Part shown: positions 50,601 through 62,485 of the stretch, piece by piece | Position numbering within the stretch: position 1 is the stretch's first letter | Layout: each line of letters starts with the position of its first letter | The notes under the pieces: generated by a model | The model's database searches: none | What the model saw: only the letters and a program-made list of their open reading frames with translations | What the model was told of the DNA's origin: nothing | Position numbers and translations under genes: made by a program | DNA from: Jaltomata sinuosa | Lineage: Eukaryota; Streptophyta; Magnoliopsida; Solanales; Solanaceae | Direction: 5' to 3' | DNA length: 64,000 nucleotides | NCBI GenBank assembly: GCA_003996215.1 | Contig: QJPP01007525.1 | Span: 1,798,001-1,862,000 of the forward strand

Positions 50601-53600
50601 AAAAAAAAACTTTAATTTCTAATATTGTCAAGTTCTAGGCTCATAAAAGTATCATCACCTTTTAACTCCCAGACATCAAGTGTATCAGAAACTGTTGATG
50701 ATAGAAGATAATCCCTGAAAGCCATTATTTCAGATGTTAACTCCTGTTTACGCTCCTGCAGATATCAGAAGACAGAAGTGGTTCTTCAATGACTACAGCC
50801 TAGGCAAGGTGGATTGCACACAACTATTACAACCACCCAAAAGAGCTTTTACTGTACTCTAAAAGCTAATCTCACAAGGCACGAACCATAGTGTAGAATT
50901 TAAAAAAAGTCTTGTTTGCATCTCAGCTATAGTGTTTGCATTTAGTCTGCCCTTCATTATTAACATAGTGCTTTCATGGGAGGAAGATCGAAGTGTAAGA
51001 TTTTTTTTGATAAAAGTACTAATTTTCATTAAAAGAGGGCAAAACGCGCCAGTATACAAGAAGTATACCAAAAAGTAGAAAACCTTAAAAAATACATGGT
51101 TTTCTACGAAAGACAACCGGACTTCACTAAGGAGCAAATTGTAGGATAAAGTACGGTAGAGTAGAAATGCAGTTTTTTCTTGACGAAGTTGGTGACTTTA
51201 GATAATTTTTGTCATATTGAGAAGAAATCAGCAGTAAAAGGCAGATCTCTATCCTCCATCGTTGTTCAAATAAGAGGTCAAAAAGTGGTGGAAGATATAG
51301 AATGGTAAGGGGGGAGGGGGAGAAGAGCGAATGACGGAGAGTTACTGTGTACTCTGACTTCTCATTCGGCACAGCTTCACCAAGTCAAGTCTAAATGGGG
51401 AAATAAAAATACAATAAAACCACAAAGAGAAAAACTTTTTGAGGAACAGTGTCAAACAGCCAGCACTTTACCAAACTTACCTTCACCAAAGGTGATCCAT
51501 TCACTCAAGCACACCACCGTATTATTTCTTTTACTTAAAGGGAGAATATAAGCTCTGTGTTATTATCATTATTTGTCCTTCAGTGAATTATTATTTAAGT
51601 GGTCAAGTAAAATAACATTATGATGCATATTTTTCTTATGATTTTAAGAGTTTCAAACTAGATGAACACTATATTCTCCACTAAATCATCTTAGTGGAAA
51701 AGGTGATAAAATACCACTACTCTTTCCTTTTATTTTATTTGTCAGCATACATAGTTATCATCCTTTCTTATCTACCCAAAACTTCTTTATGCTGTCAGCA
51801 AATTTTGTTGACGTCATTTTCATTGGCAACATTGTTATTTCTTTTTTGAACAGTACTTCCATAAAGTCATCACAAGTACATTTACTGTATAGCTTTAATC
51901 GTGTTACTATTTACTGTATATGTTCTAAGGCAATAATTTCAACAGAAACTCTGTTTAACTTTATTTATCAGTTTAAGATATGAAAAGTTGATAATACAAA
52001 CCAGAATCCTAGAGAATATAAATCCCCTGACTTCTTGGCTAAGATCTTCAGTGTGAGGATCTTCAAGAGTGACCCCTGCAGCAATAGATGAAATTAGATA
52101 CTTTTTGCTAAACACAAGATAAAAGAAGCATGGACATTTTATTTTTTCTATCAGGTACTAAAAGAAGCAAAGGACATGGGACAGAAAAATACTTGAGATA
52201 TAATGTGAATAAAGCAGTAACTTTAGATGAGAGATCAGCATCACAATTAGGTTAACTCCTAATTTCTTCAAGAAGTTAAGTCGGTGGATCTTATAAAACC
52301 CAAAGTTTTGCTCCACACCTTGGATCCACCGACTCAATGAATCTCAGAGAACTGCTTTTTAACATAAGTATAGTCACTATCTAAGAGAACTGGAAACAAA
52401 TATACAAAAAATTGAGTCTCTGAGATTCATTGCAAGAACAAAGAATAAGACAAGTTTAACCTTGATATCATAAAAATAAAGGAAGTTTCTTTCTGTTGAT
52501 TTTCTTTTGGGAAAATCATGAGATCTAAGGGATCCAGTCACTTTATCCTTGAGGCTTGATCCAAGCAATTTCAGCTCAACCACGACAATTGGTATGAGAA
52601 AGCGAAAAAGATCCAGAAACAAAACAGTGTCGGTCTTCTCTGTCTCAAAAAACAGTGTCAGTCTTCCCATTTTAGAAAAAGCAATATTATCCTATAGGGA
52701 GTGGTAAAACATCCTAAGCTGGCAAAATTACATCCACAACCATGTTGGAGATTATCACATCAATACCACTGCTTGCATCGAGTATAGCATGATTCAGATG
52801 AGTGCACAACAGAACTTACCTTTCTTTACAGTGCTGTCATCCATAGCCTTGTATTCCATATTTTTCAGTGCTAGTTCCACACCATAACCACCCAAGTTCA
52901 AGGAGTCTCTGGTACCAAGAGCTCCACAGGGGGTACTTTTTGATTCACATCCAGAAGGTAACACAGGTCTTACGACATAATAGATTTTCCCCTGTGATAG
53001 TTATTAGATAGTCAGCACTAGAACAAAATAAAAAACTATTTTTGGTTTTAGTAATAGGAGGGAGAGTACAAAAACAGAGAGAGGGGCTATTTCCCCTGGT
53101 TGATTAAGAATCAAAACAAAGAGAGTAGAGAAGAGTATGACACCTTTTGACATCTTCTTCAATGCCACAAAAAATGGACAGAGATGACAAAATGAATAAT
53201 TTTTACTTTCTCTCTCTAGTTGTAAGGAACATGGAGATAACACTGAATATGTCTCATAGGCAAGGGTAATGAATAAGTCAACCCCCGCCCGAACCTTTCA
53301 AACCCCCTTCTTTGTAGCAAATATTTTATTAAGTAAAACCTAGTGGAAACAAATTCAAATGTTTCAATTGATTAAAATGAAAATAAAAGAAAAGTCATAA
53401 TGAGGAATACTGAAAAGCGTTGCAATGCTTCATTCATTGGCTGATTCCAAAAAAGTACGGGGCTATAGACAGAAGTACCCAGTGGCCAATCAGGAAGCAT
53501 TTCACATTGTCTCAACTTCGGTCTTTCACGAAATAACAAAGCATATAAAAGTAGACTGTCACTTTATTCGACAAAAGATTGTGCTCTTACAGAATCACCC

Positions 53601-56600
53601 CAATGGTCCACAATTCAGTAAATTTACAGCGAACCAGGAGCACACAATATGTACACTCCAACTTGAAGGGAAGTGTAAAGAATCTTTAAATATGCTGGAG
53701 TCCACGTCAATAAATGAGGAAAGATTTAGAATCCCTGGAAGTGTGTAATTTAGGGGATGTAGCTACACATTTTCCTTCTTTAAAACTTCTTACAAACACT
53801 ATCACTCATTCTCAAATCTTATTTTTTCCTTCTTTCTTACAAGAAGCATATTGATGACCAAGAGCACCCACTAAGGCTCTACCTTACTTCCTCTACAGCC
53901 CTTGATGTATTTAATTAATGAAGATGGAAACTATGTGAGGGTACCTCTGATAAAGAAAAAAACACATATTTTGTCATCTAACAAGTTTTTACACTATTTC
54001 AGGGTCTTTTATCACTTAATTATATTGGAGAATTAAGTTTTATCTTTTCAAGGTGCAAACGCATGTATCATAAAAAGAGATGTTTCTTTTCTTTTAGATA
54101 AGAGCAGCCAAAAAAGAGATGTTGAATATTGAAGAGTTTTCATCAAATCATGGATAGTATTCATATACTTAAAGAAAATATTCTAGACGATCCAAATCGT
54201 GCACAGCCATTCTGATTGCATTCTGGAGGGTCAAAAGAAAGCTAATAAGCACAAAGGATGAGATAACTTATAGAGGCATGGTAGCTGACCTCTCTGGCAG
54301 CACTGGCCAAGGTACGATGAAATTGTTCAAAGCAATAGGTCCCCAGAGCACCATATAAAATAGCTATCGGACTTCTTACATTTGAATCTGGATGGACATG
54401 ATCAAACTCAAAAATCTCGGGGTGCAATGTATCGAGAGATCTGCATACAAAAATATTTAGCCAATAGAGCTCACATGCATCTGGACATAATCAACGACAC
54501 CACCTTACGTTTCGTGAAGAGAAAAGAAACTCAGACAGACTTACACTTCTTTGGGGTTCTGCAGCCACAATAGCAACTCAGCAACATCAGAAAATAGTCT
54601 TCCACCAGTGTCTACCCAACAACAGTTTCCTTCAGGACTTTTTGGGTTCTCACCAACAAGCAGAGGATTAACCTTTTTGTTCTTTGCATTATCACTTTGC
54701 TGAAATACTCCTCCATCAGGAAAGCTTGAGCTGGTATCATCAGCAAGTGGAAAAGAAGAAAGAGATTCCTCTGCCAATTGACGATAAAGCACTATCCTAG
54801 GAGATGCTGATCGAAGAGTGAGAGAAAATTCAAACATTGCTATCAAAGATTCACTTAATAGAGACCTCCCATATTTTATAATTCTCTTCAAGCAATCTTT
54901 GGCCGTACGGCAGTCAGAATTTTCATCTGCAGAGTGAAGCCATAACTCGATAAAATCCCAAAAATGGTCCTTAGATTCCTTTGATAGCAACTCCCTGTCC
55001 ATCATGAGCAGAAATCACAAACTGTAAAAGGGGAAGGCAGGGTTTGCTCCTATTACAAGGAAACCCATGAGAAGACTAGTTGAGTATGTTTTGGCATGAG
55101 AAGGAATCCTCAATGTGGTAAATAACTACATATCTTCTCTATATTGTTCCAATTCTGTTGGATGTCGCCAAATGGATATCCTTAATGTGTACATACAATC
55201 ATACATTTCTTTCATGTGCCTGAGAAAGCACTTGTTCATGCATGATACAAATAACCAAGATATTTATACTTCACTGCATCCCTTTCTCTTATAGTAAATT
55301 CCTCCTTTATTCATTACTCGAACATAACCCTGATTTTTAGACATGTTTCTTTTACAATAAAATATTTCAATTGCTGCAAGCATCCATTTTTTAACTTACC
55401 TAAGTGCGGAGCTTTTCTTCTGCAATTCATCACCCAATCTGTTTCCTCCTTTTCTTTAAACATGTGATATCCTAAGATTAAAGTTGGCAGTACTTCCCAT
55501 GGAACAATGTCCTTAAACACTATCATAACTCAGGTCTCCAATGGCTGAACCAATGTCAGAAATACTAAATATTTCAAACATCTCACACTACACATACTCC
55601 TTGAGACCTACCACTACATAAGAAAACGAATACAGAACTCTACTTCTCCACGCTCCAAACTAGTGTGCTCAACCGAAAAGGAAATAACTGGTATATCAAC
55701 ATCCTTGATCCTACATTATCAACTCTACCTGGATCTCTATGGACATCACTCTAATACTTGCTAAATATAAAAGATGTTACCCAATACAGTGCTTCACAGT
55801 GTTCAGATCACCAAGAGAAGCTGGTAATTTCAAGGCAGTTTACTCGGTTCTATCGGACAAACCTACACATAGGAGGAGAAACTAGATGACTGTACAACTT
55901 GGTTTTTCCTCTCTTATTATTATCCTTTCCCTAAACCATTTATTCAAGTATGAGGTTTTTGCTTTATGCCTTCTACAATTAGACATTACTCAACGGCATA
56001 TGGATAAAATGAAATACAAGTAATGAGATATGTATGCATATATCATGTCTGAAATAGGCTCGATATGCAAAGACAAGATCCATGATCATGATAGAACTTC
56101 CATGGTGACAGCCTTGAAGATCAGATATACCAATAATCTGTAAACAGAATTCAAAAGATTGTTACAGGTTCTATGAAAGTGAAAGCCATTCTTGGAGAGA
56201 TAACACAGCGGAGGTGTTACCCTTCTTGATTTTCATGGGGGATGCCAAGTTGAATATACTAGTTTGCCTCTCCTCTATTCTCCAAAAGTGTTTCTGTATA
56301 CTAGTACAACTACAACTTCGTAACATCCTGCAGATGCTGAACTCATAGAAACAGCACATCTACTAAAGTGAAACAGCAAACTTTTCTTGACAGGAGAAAG
56401 AATGATTATCAACAAGAGGACAAGGAGTACCCATAAAAGCACTGAAAGTACACAAAATACTCTCTGTTGACCAAGCCTAAGCAAGATTTTAGAATGATAC
56501 ACATGCATATATGAAACTCAGCAACAGTTCATTCCCCAAATTGCTTTATACAGAAAAACCAGTATGCATTCGAAAAGTTGGTCATTGACACTTATCACAA

Positions 56601-56831
56601 AAAGAACAGTGCAAAAGGCAATCAAAATCAATACAACTTCTACATTTCAAGAATGGTGAAGAATACATACCCGGCTTCCAAGAGTATAGGGGTACCAGAC
56701 CACTTAGCCCTGAGAGCAACCTGAACGTTCTTGGGTTTACTATTCGCCGCAGAAACTGAATGCCCAGAAAGGAAAATACAAAAAGCTACAGCGATCACAA
56801 CCCAAAACCCAAATCTGAAACGAGTCCCCAT
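35620..56831 (-). CDS. UGGT (EBS1-like): UDP-glucose:glycoprotein glucosyltransferase, 37 exons, 1639 aa
   Basis: An ER-lumen folding sensor that re-glucosylates N-glycans on misfolded glycoproteins so that calnexin/calreticulin rebind them. Exons (5' to 3'): 56831-56671, 54994-54545, 54440-54290, 52991-52820, 52075-52002, 50755-50659, 50538-50432, 50313-50198, 49569-49512, 48864-48712, 48621-48523, 48391-48227, 47565-47497, 46581-46499, 46216-46054, 45449-45315, 45222-45117, 45028-44934, 44861-44749, 44639-44429, 43855-43787, 43581-43436, 42469-42368, 40738-40591, 39512-39456, 39348-39218, 39129-39041, 38847-38495, 38382-38287, 38176-38118, 37768-37666, 37566-37408, 37289-37149, 36998-36955, 36862-36748, 36065-35913, 35796-35620. 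The 4920 nt are in frame at every junction. Signal peptide 1 to about 29; thioredoxin-like sensor region to about 1320; GT24 catalytic domain from about 1328 (RHGKTINIFSVASGHLYERF), with the metal-binding DAD at 1435-1437 and EWLWCESWCGN. Two introns use GC donors (after 48523 and 36748). The protein ends KSEL. The ATG at 56831 is chosen because the signal peptide follows it directly. Confidence 0.96.
38874..39004. repeat. 69-bp tandem duplication in a UGGT intron
   Basis: The phrase 'ctcattcgcactggaaccat' through 'aatatctcaggttac' is followed, 69 bases later, by a diverged second copy beginning 'ctcatttgcagtggaaccat'. It lies in the intron between exons 38847-38495 and 39129-39041. Confidence 0.85.
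39841..39925 (-). mobile_element. TS-type SINE 3' fragment in a UGGT intron
   Basis: On the minus strand this reads 'ggtaggggtaaggtctgcgt', 'acatcttaccctccccaaac', 'cccactcgtgggattacatt' and ends in a TTG run. It is the 3' end of the family also seen at 21796-21960. It lies in the intron between exons 40738-40591 and 39512-39456. Confidence 0.75.
42016..42243. mobile_element. Small fold-back element in a UGGT intron
   Basis: The left arm 'gggaaaagggccaaaatacc', continuing to 'actatttcaaataggtcaa', is mirrored by the right arm, whose reverse complement reads 'agaaaaaaggccaaaaattg' and then 'acccatttcaaatagttcaa'. The interior has 'ctcaaaaatgccctccaact' type sub-repeats. It resembles a short relative of the 20253-21312 element. 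No target duplication is recognisable. It ends about 125 bp before exon 42469-42368. Confidence 0.65.
50990..51125. mobile_element. Dispersed repeat fragment in a UGGT intron
   Basis: 'gataaaagtactaattttca', 'ttaaaagagggcaaaacgcg' and 'acaagaagtataccaaaaag' followed by 'tagaaaacc' form a phrase that partly recurs in another UGGT intron near 46910-46975 ('gtaaaaagtagagaaccca'). The class is unknown. Confidence 0.4.
53485..53580 (+). pseudogene. Ty1/copia RNase H remnant, antisense in a UGGT intron
   Basis: The frame reads NQEAFHIVSTSVFHEITKHI followed by KVDCHFIRQKI, the conserved 'H..SN.VFHER.KHI..DCHF.R.K' block near the end of copia pol. The open frame runs from 53425 to 53748 but only this block is family-like. 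It is orientated opposite to UGGT, in the intron between exons 54440-54290 and 52991-52820. There are no LTRs, so it is a dead fragment. Confidence 0.8.
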
Positions 56832-58382
56832 TCTTGAATCTTGATGAATACCAGGATGTTTCAGATTCATTAAGCCATTCAAGAAAATCCCACAATCAAG
56901 ATTGAAACATTTATGTAAAATAGCAACAATAATCCTAAATAAGTAAAGTGACACAAGTGTTAGGGCTCAGTATAGTCCGATGTTGTGGAAATCTGCACCT
57001 GCGATCGGAAAGGGGAGACTAATTTATATAAGGCATGGACTTCTCGGTCTTGTTGGAAGGAAACGAGGGGTAGTTTAGGCAATTCCTAAATATCTACGCT
57101 CATTTTCTGATATGGCAACTGTTCATTGGTTAAGCGAGATATATTTTTGTAGTTTAATAGGCCACAAAGTTTAACAATCCCAAAACATGCCGTGTGCCGG
57201 TGTGGGAGAGATTGAAAAATAGGAACAAATAATTACACCGTGTAATTATCAACAATTCTCACCTCTCAAATTTTTTACTACTAACTAAATAATTATTTGA
57301 CCAAATAAATAGGCTAAACTATGTAATTACATCAATTCTCATGTAGCTTTCCAAACAAGCCTTTAAAGTCCCTATTTAAATTTCATTATCCTCATTTGAT
57401 AAATTTATGCAATAATAACTGAAGAAGATTTGATAAAAGGGACACTTTAAAAACTCAATTGACAAAATAGATACTGAATTTATTTATTTTTTATTTTTAC
57501 ATATTAAGGTTCAAAAAGAGAGATTCAGAGTTCTGTTTATAATTTTAAAGAGTTTGGGACAAAATTTTGAATTTATTAAAATATATTTAAATCTCTTTCT
57601 CTTTTCCTTAAAGTACACTTAAATCTCTTTCTCTTCTCCTTTCTTTCTCCCGTTGATCATCATTGTTGTCTTCGTCTTTCTCGCGCTCTTCAGTCGTTAT
57701 TCAATTTCAAGTTCCTCTTCAATCGTTGTTCAATTTAAACTTCATTATTTTCAGGTATTTTGTCGATAAATTTGTAAATTGCTTGCACCCGTTTCTTTTA
57801 AAAACTTATTCTCTTGAATTGACAAAAATTCTTATTTTTTCAAATCTCTATTTTTGACAAATTCATTTTGTATAATATGTTTTTTTTATTCTTATAAATG
57901 GATTTGTTGGGTTTGGTTGTGTTTGTTGTTTCCTGTTGCCTTGACCCATTTGATTTATTTCTAGACTTTTCATCGTTTATTATTATTGATCAATGTTATT
58001 CTATTATTTATATATAGATCACAAAAAATGGTAAAAAGTAAGAAAAAAATGTCACTCTGCAAAAGAGAATGATGAGAAGAATTCAGGCTTGACCACTACA
58101 CCATTATAATCACCATCGTTAACGTCCTTCACCCAAAGTATTCTTCCTGAGAAATGACATAGAGCATCACTGCGGGGACCTGGAGAGGACAAAGAGCGAA
58201 TGAAAATGCACATTTGCGGGGTTGTCAAATTTTTGGGTATAATTTTTGAAAGGCTCAGAGAAAAACATGATGATTTAACCACTCTCCTTAGACCCCCTAA
58301 TAAACTAATTTAGTTTATGTAATTTTTTTACAAGACTTTTACTTATAAAAGTAATGGAAGTTTTTGGTCTTTCATAGATGAA

Positions 58383-58422
<40 letters not shown>

Positions 58423-60544
58423 AATATTTTGCTATATATGAATGAAGAGGTTATGTAACTACTAGTAAAGGATAGCCCGTGCTAAGCATGGGCCCAATAT
58501 TTAAATAGCAAAATTAAAATTTAAACGTTATATTTAAAAGTTGAAGAAATTCTTTTTTTACGTTTATGTCTCTTTTTTTATATTCAATAAAATTTTATTT
58601 TTAGGTTTGAGTTTTAATTTTGAAATTTAGAATTATGTTTGGACATGATTTTTATTTGAATTTTTTTAAAAAATTTTGTGAGTGAAAGTAATGAGAGTTC
58701 CCATCAATTGGTGACATGATTCAATAAGTTTGAGAAGTAATAGTTATCCAGAGCACTTCCTTGGAATAAAGGTATGCTTTAAGACCTTGTTCTTAAACTC
58801 ATTGGATTTACTAGGAGAAACATTACTTATTTTCAAACTCTTTGGATCACATGACCAATTGATGGGGTCCTCATATGATATAATAACTGATTAATTTCAA
58901 GTTTAAATAATGTTAAGTCCCTTATTATAATCTAATTAATTAATTATTTTGGCCAAATAGTAATATAGCCTATATATATATCAAGTGATCGATTATTGGC
59001 AAATAATTTAATTGAGTAGAAAACATATATGTTTACAATTGAATGAGCGGATTTATCATATACCATTTTAAACATATATGTTGACAAGTGAAAAAGTATA
59101 GAAAATTTCAGGTTGGTCGTTGATAACCTAAGAATTCAATCATTTAAAAGTTGAACTATTTGTACATCAATAAAATATAGTTACAGTTGATTCCATAGAA
59201 AAATTCATTGTAAATGGCAAAAAAAGGGCTCCTCATTGAGACTATCTAGAAGAACAGCATTCGAGTTTAAGTCAAAACAAGGCATGTCAACAAGAACAAC
59301 TTTATATGAAAATTAATAAGAGTACATAGCACTTGTTGTTGTTCTCTTACTTGTTTCACAATTAGTCTCCAGAGAGAATGAGGAAAAAGCAGAAAGAAAA
59401 AGCTACAAGCAAAGTTATTGATATGACTAATTATTAAACTAAACACACAGTTGATCTTTTAATTTGGATATGAAACTAATGCTTATACAATGTTTCATTA
59501 GCAACCTTTTCCTGAATTCTTGCATAAGTTGGTAAATAGTTGCAAAACAGAGTTCAGAGAGGCACAATGTTGACCAATGAAATTCAATTCATGACAACAG
59601 CTTTTGAGTTATTTATAGTTGCATTGCTCAACAATTTCTTATGAATAAACTAGCACGACGCCAACTTTTCCCAAGAGAGAAAACGATGGAAGAAAGAAGT
59701 GCTTCTGCTAACCATGTTCAGTACTACAACAATAGAAGAAAGTACTTTTAAAATGTTGAATTTGACACTGCTTGCACTTCTACTAAAAAGAAGTACCTTT
59801 AAAATGCTGAATACTACACATTACTTGAATTTGAACTAATAAAACTTGTACAAGATCCCACATTAATTCAGAGGAACACGATATTAGCACAGCATAGTTG
59901 GCTGTTTGAAATTTTACTCACCCTTTACCGGCATTAAACACTCTCTGTCTTCTTGGCAAGAAAACAGTCCGGTAGAATTATTGTCTCAAGAACTTTGAAA
60001 CATAAACATGTAGATATATGAACTTACAGACTGCAACATACATCACAAGGCACCATGGCTCTAGCTATATTACAGAGGAATATCAGCTATTACTAATTTT
60101 TACAAAGTCTGATATACCTAACTTAAGAAATGGAAAGCAAAAGAAAATCTTCTGTTTGCCTAAGAAGATTGTCAAAAGCTCGAGGCTGTTGGAATAAATG
60201 AAAGAAGGAAAAAATTCTTACATCTTCCAAGATTTCAACTCTATTTTCCAATTACTTACATCTTTGTCTTCCATTGAATTGGTATCAAACTCCAAGTACT
60301 CCTAATATTTTTAGTTGGAGTGCAAGTAGATGTTGTTTCTCATTTCATTCTACACTTTAGATTTCTATGTATGTCCCCTGTTGACAGGAAATCAGAAACA
60401 ACAGAAATCTCCGAGCTAATATTATTTGATCAAAAAAATTCCCAAGGCTCTCGGTTCCCAGGTTCAACTCTAGCAGAAATTTCATTAGCTTTCCCCAATT
60501 TCAATAAGCAAGAAAAGAATGCAATATGAGAAAACCTCATATTG
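56832..60544. other. Intergenic between UGGT and SPARK kinase genes
   Basis: The UGGT 5' leader and promoter should lie just right of 56831. A (TA)n(CA)n microsatellite sits at about 58387-58423. The minus-strand frame 58282-58052 (SGRILWVKDVNDGDYNG) is the only one with ordinary amino-acid composition, but I cannot assign it. Around 58590-58690 is 'ttatgtttggacatga', which resembles a phrase near 49920 and is of repeat character. No gene is supported. Confidence 0.55.
58387..58423. repeat. (TA)n(CA)n compound microsatellite
   Basis: An uninterrupted TA run of about 28 bases passes directly into CA repeats, the same compound structure as at 1901-1941. Confidence 0.9.
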
Positions 60545-62485
60545 TCACCTGAGCATGTCTCCAGAAGGCAGTCGCAAGCAACTCAAGGCTGGTGATATGC
60601 TGAATGTGTTACCATTAGCATTATAAAATGAAGGTTGTCCAAGAGGTGCTGGTCTATCTGGAATTTCAGGAACCTCAATATCTCCTTCTAACATTTTCAG
60701 TGCATCCAATATCGTTGGCCTCAAGGCCACCATCACGTGAGCGCATAATATTCCAACAAGGAGAAATCTCACCATTATAGCCCTTGGATTTGCACTTACT
60801 GAATCCTCAGTCTTTACTAGGATGGTATCCAAAACTTCATTTACCTTTCCAGCTTTTACCTTCGACCAAGCCCAATCTGTGATCAGAAAAGCACGAGGCG
60901 ATCCTGAAGAGAAATCAAGGACCTTCCTTCCACACATTATTTCCAAAACAACAACTCCAAAGCTATAAACATCACTCTTCTCAGTCAATTGCCCGTAGAG
61001 AGCATATTCAGGAGCTAAGTAGCCATGCGTTCCTGCCACTCTGGTGGTAAGATGAGACTGTCCTTCTCTACTTTGCTTAACCAACCCAAAGTCAGCCACT
61101 CTTGCTCTCATATCTTCATCTAATAGAATATTAGTAGCTTTAATGTCCCTGTGATAAATTGCTGGCTTTACCCCATAATGCAGATAAGCTAGTCCTTTTG
61201 CCACATCCAAAATTATGTTTTTTCTCTGAGGCCAAGTCAATGGTTGCTTTAGTATTCCACCTTGATTTACTGCAAATAAATGGTCCTCAAGATTCCCATT
61301 GGGCATGTAATCATAGACGAGGTATCTTTCACTCTCCCCACTTTCAATCCGATTTTCATCAGTCACACAACACCCCCTAAGTGATACAAGATTACGATGC
61401 TTCAAGTTACTAATAATCTCAACCTCATTGCAAAACTCATTATTTCCTTGGAAATCAGATTCTATAATCTTTTTGACAGCAACATTAGTCCCATCTGCTA
61501 AAGTTCCTTTATAAACTACTCCAAATCCACCTCTCCCTATAAAATTCTTTTGGGAAAAATTATCTGTTGCCTTTTCAAGATCCTGAGTTTTGAACCAAAC
61601 AGCAGTATTAGGCCTCATTCTTCGCCTAGACACCGTATCTTCCATTTCCACATCATCATTTTTCCTCCACCTTTTGTTCCACCAGATATACAATCCCAAC
61701 ACCAAAGACATGCATAATACTGCCACACCAGCTCCAGCCAACCCAAATATTAGCGCTAAACGTCGTTTGCTTGACGAACTATTATTTTTCAAATCAATAC
61801 TAAAAATACATGACATGGCACCAGTACTTTCAGGACCAAACTCATTGGCAATACCAGCAGCATACAAAATGGTGAAGTAAAAGCAATCAGTCGAATGAGA
61901 TGCATTACCATCAATTGCAATTAACTGTTTCTGCACATTAAAGCCAGCAGCTACACAACCATCACAGGCAGTAAGATCCTCAAGATCAGACTTACAACCA
62001 GAATCAAGAACAGTTGAAGGCCCCAGCTTTTTATTCCAATCTTGGATGGTCTGAATTGAGGCACAAATGTTTGGTGTAATGACAAACTGAAAAGGGTCAA
62101 AACAAAAAGAGGTAAGATTTGAAGGCAAAGACAAAGAATTGAGCTTGGATTGGAATTCTTGAATGCAAGAAACAGAAGTTTCCAAATTGGGTAAATGAAA
62201 AAGAGAAGTTTCTTTAAGGTGTTGTGCCATAGCAACCCCAAAAAGGGACAAAAGATTCTGGCAGCACTGGCCTTTGCTTGATGTGGGAATATCAGAACCA
62301 TTGGAAAGCTGAGGAGTTGAATTCAGAACTTTGCAGTTAGAACTGGACCATGGGGCTCTCAGTACATAGCCAAAATCTAAAGGACAAGTTGCAGATGAGT
62401 TAGTACTATTTTGAGCTGATGAAATTGAAACTACCCAAGAAAATAAACAGAACAACAAACACAAAATCCACAAGTCACCCTTCAT
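60545..62485 (-). CDS. SPARK-domain receptor-like protein kinase, intronless, 646 aa
   Basis: Signal peptide 1 to about 24; Cys-rich extracellular SPARK-type region at about 34-230 (CPLDFGYVLRAPWSSSNC, CCQNLLSLFG, CDGCVAAG); transmembrane helix about 243-268; cytosolic Ser/Thr kinase about 310-600. Kinase landmarks are the P-loop GRGGFG 317-322, VAVKK with K338, HRDIKATN with D447, DFG 465-467 and APE 491-493. All catalytic residues are present and it is an RD kinase. The single-exon structure, domain order and extracellular motif match Arabidopsis At1g11050. The ligand and pathway of that protein are not established; legume SPARK kinases such as KIN3 act in symbiosis, but that does not show a role here. 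The start is the ATG directly before the signal peptide. Confidence 0.92.
   Translation of the reverse strand: MKGDLWILCLLFCLFSWVVSISSAQNSTNSSATCPLDFGYVLRAPWSSSNCKVLNSTPQLSNGSDIPTSSKGQCCQNLLSLFGVAMAQHLKETSLFHLPNLETSVSCIQEFQSKLNSLSLPSNLTSFCFDPFQFVITPNICASIQTIQDWNKKLGPSTVLDSGCKSDLEDLTACDGCVAAGFNVQKQLIAIDGNASHSTDCFYFTILYAAGIANEFGPESTGAMSCIFSIDLKNNSSSSKRRLALIFGLAGAGVAVLCMSLVLGLYIWWNKRWRKNDDVEMEDTVSRRRMRPNTAVWFKTQDLEKATDNFSQKNFIGRGGFGVVYKGTLADGTNVAVKKIIESDFQGNNEFCNEVEIISNLKHRNLVSLRGCCVTDENRIESGESERYLVYDYMPNGNLEDHLFAVNQGGILKQPLTWPQRKNIILDVAKGLAYLHYGVKPAIYHRDIKATNILLDEDMRARVADFGLVKQSREGQSHLTTRVAGTHGYLAPEYALYGQLTEKSDVYSFGVVVLEIMCGRKVLDFSSGSPRAFLITDWAWSKVKAGKVNEVLDTILVKTEDSVSANPRAIMVRFLLVGILCAHVMVALRPTILDALKMLEGDIEVPEIPDRPAPLGQPSFYNANGNTFSISPALSCLRLPSGDMLR

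Noticed and set aside
56832..56954. Upstream in-frame Met codons for UGGT
   Set aside because: They would place some 40 residues before the signal peptide; the ATG at 56831 is followed directly by the hydrophobic leader.
61159..61380. Plus-strand frames inside the receptor kinase
   Set aside because: They are antisense shadows of an intact 646-codon kinase gene.
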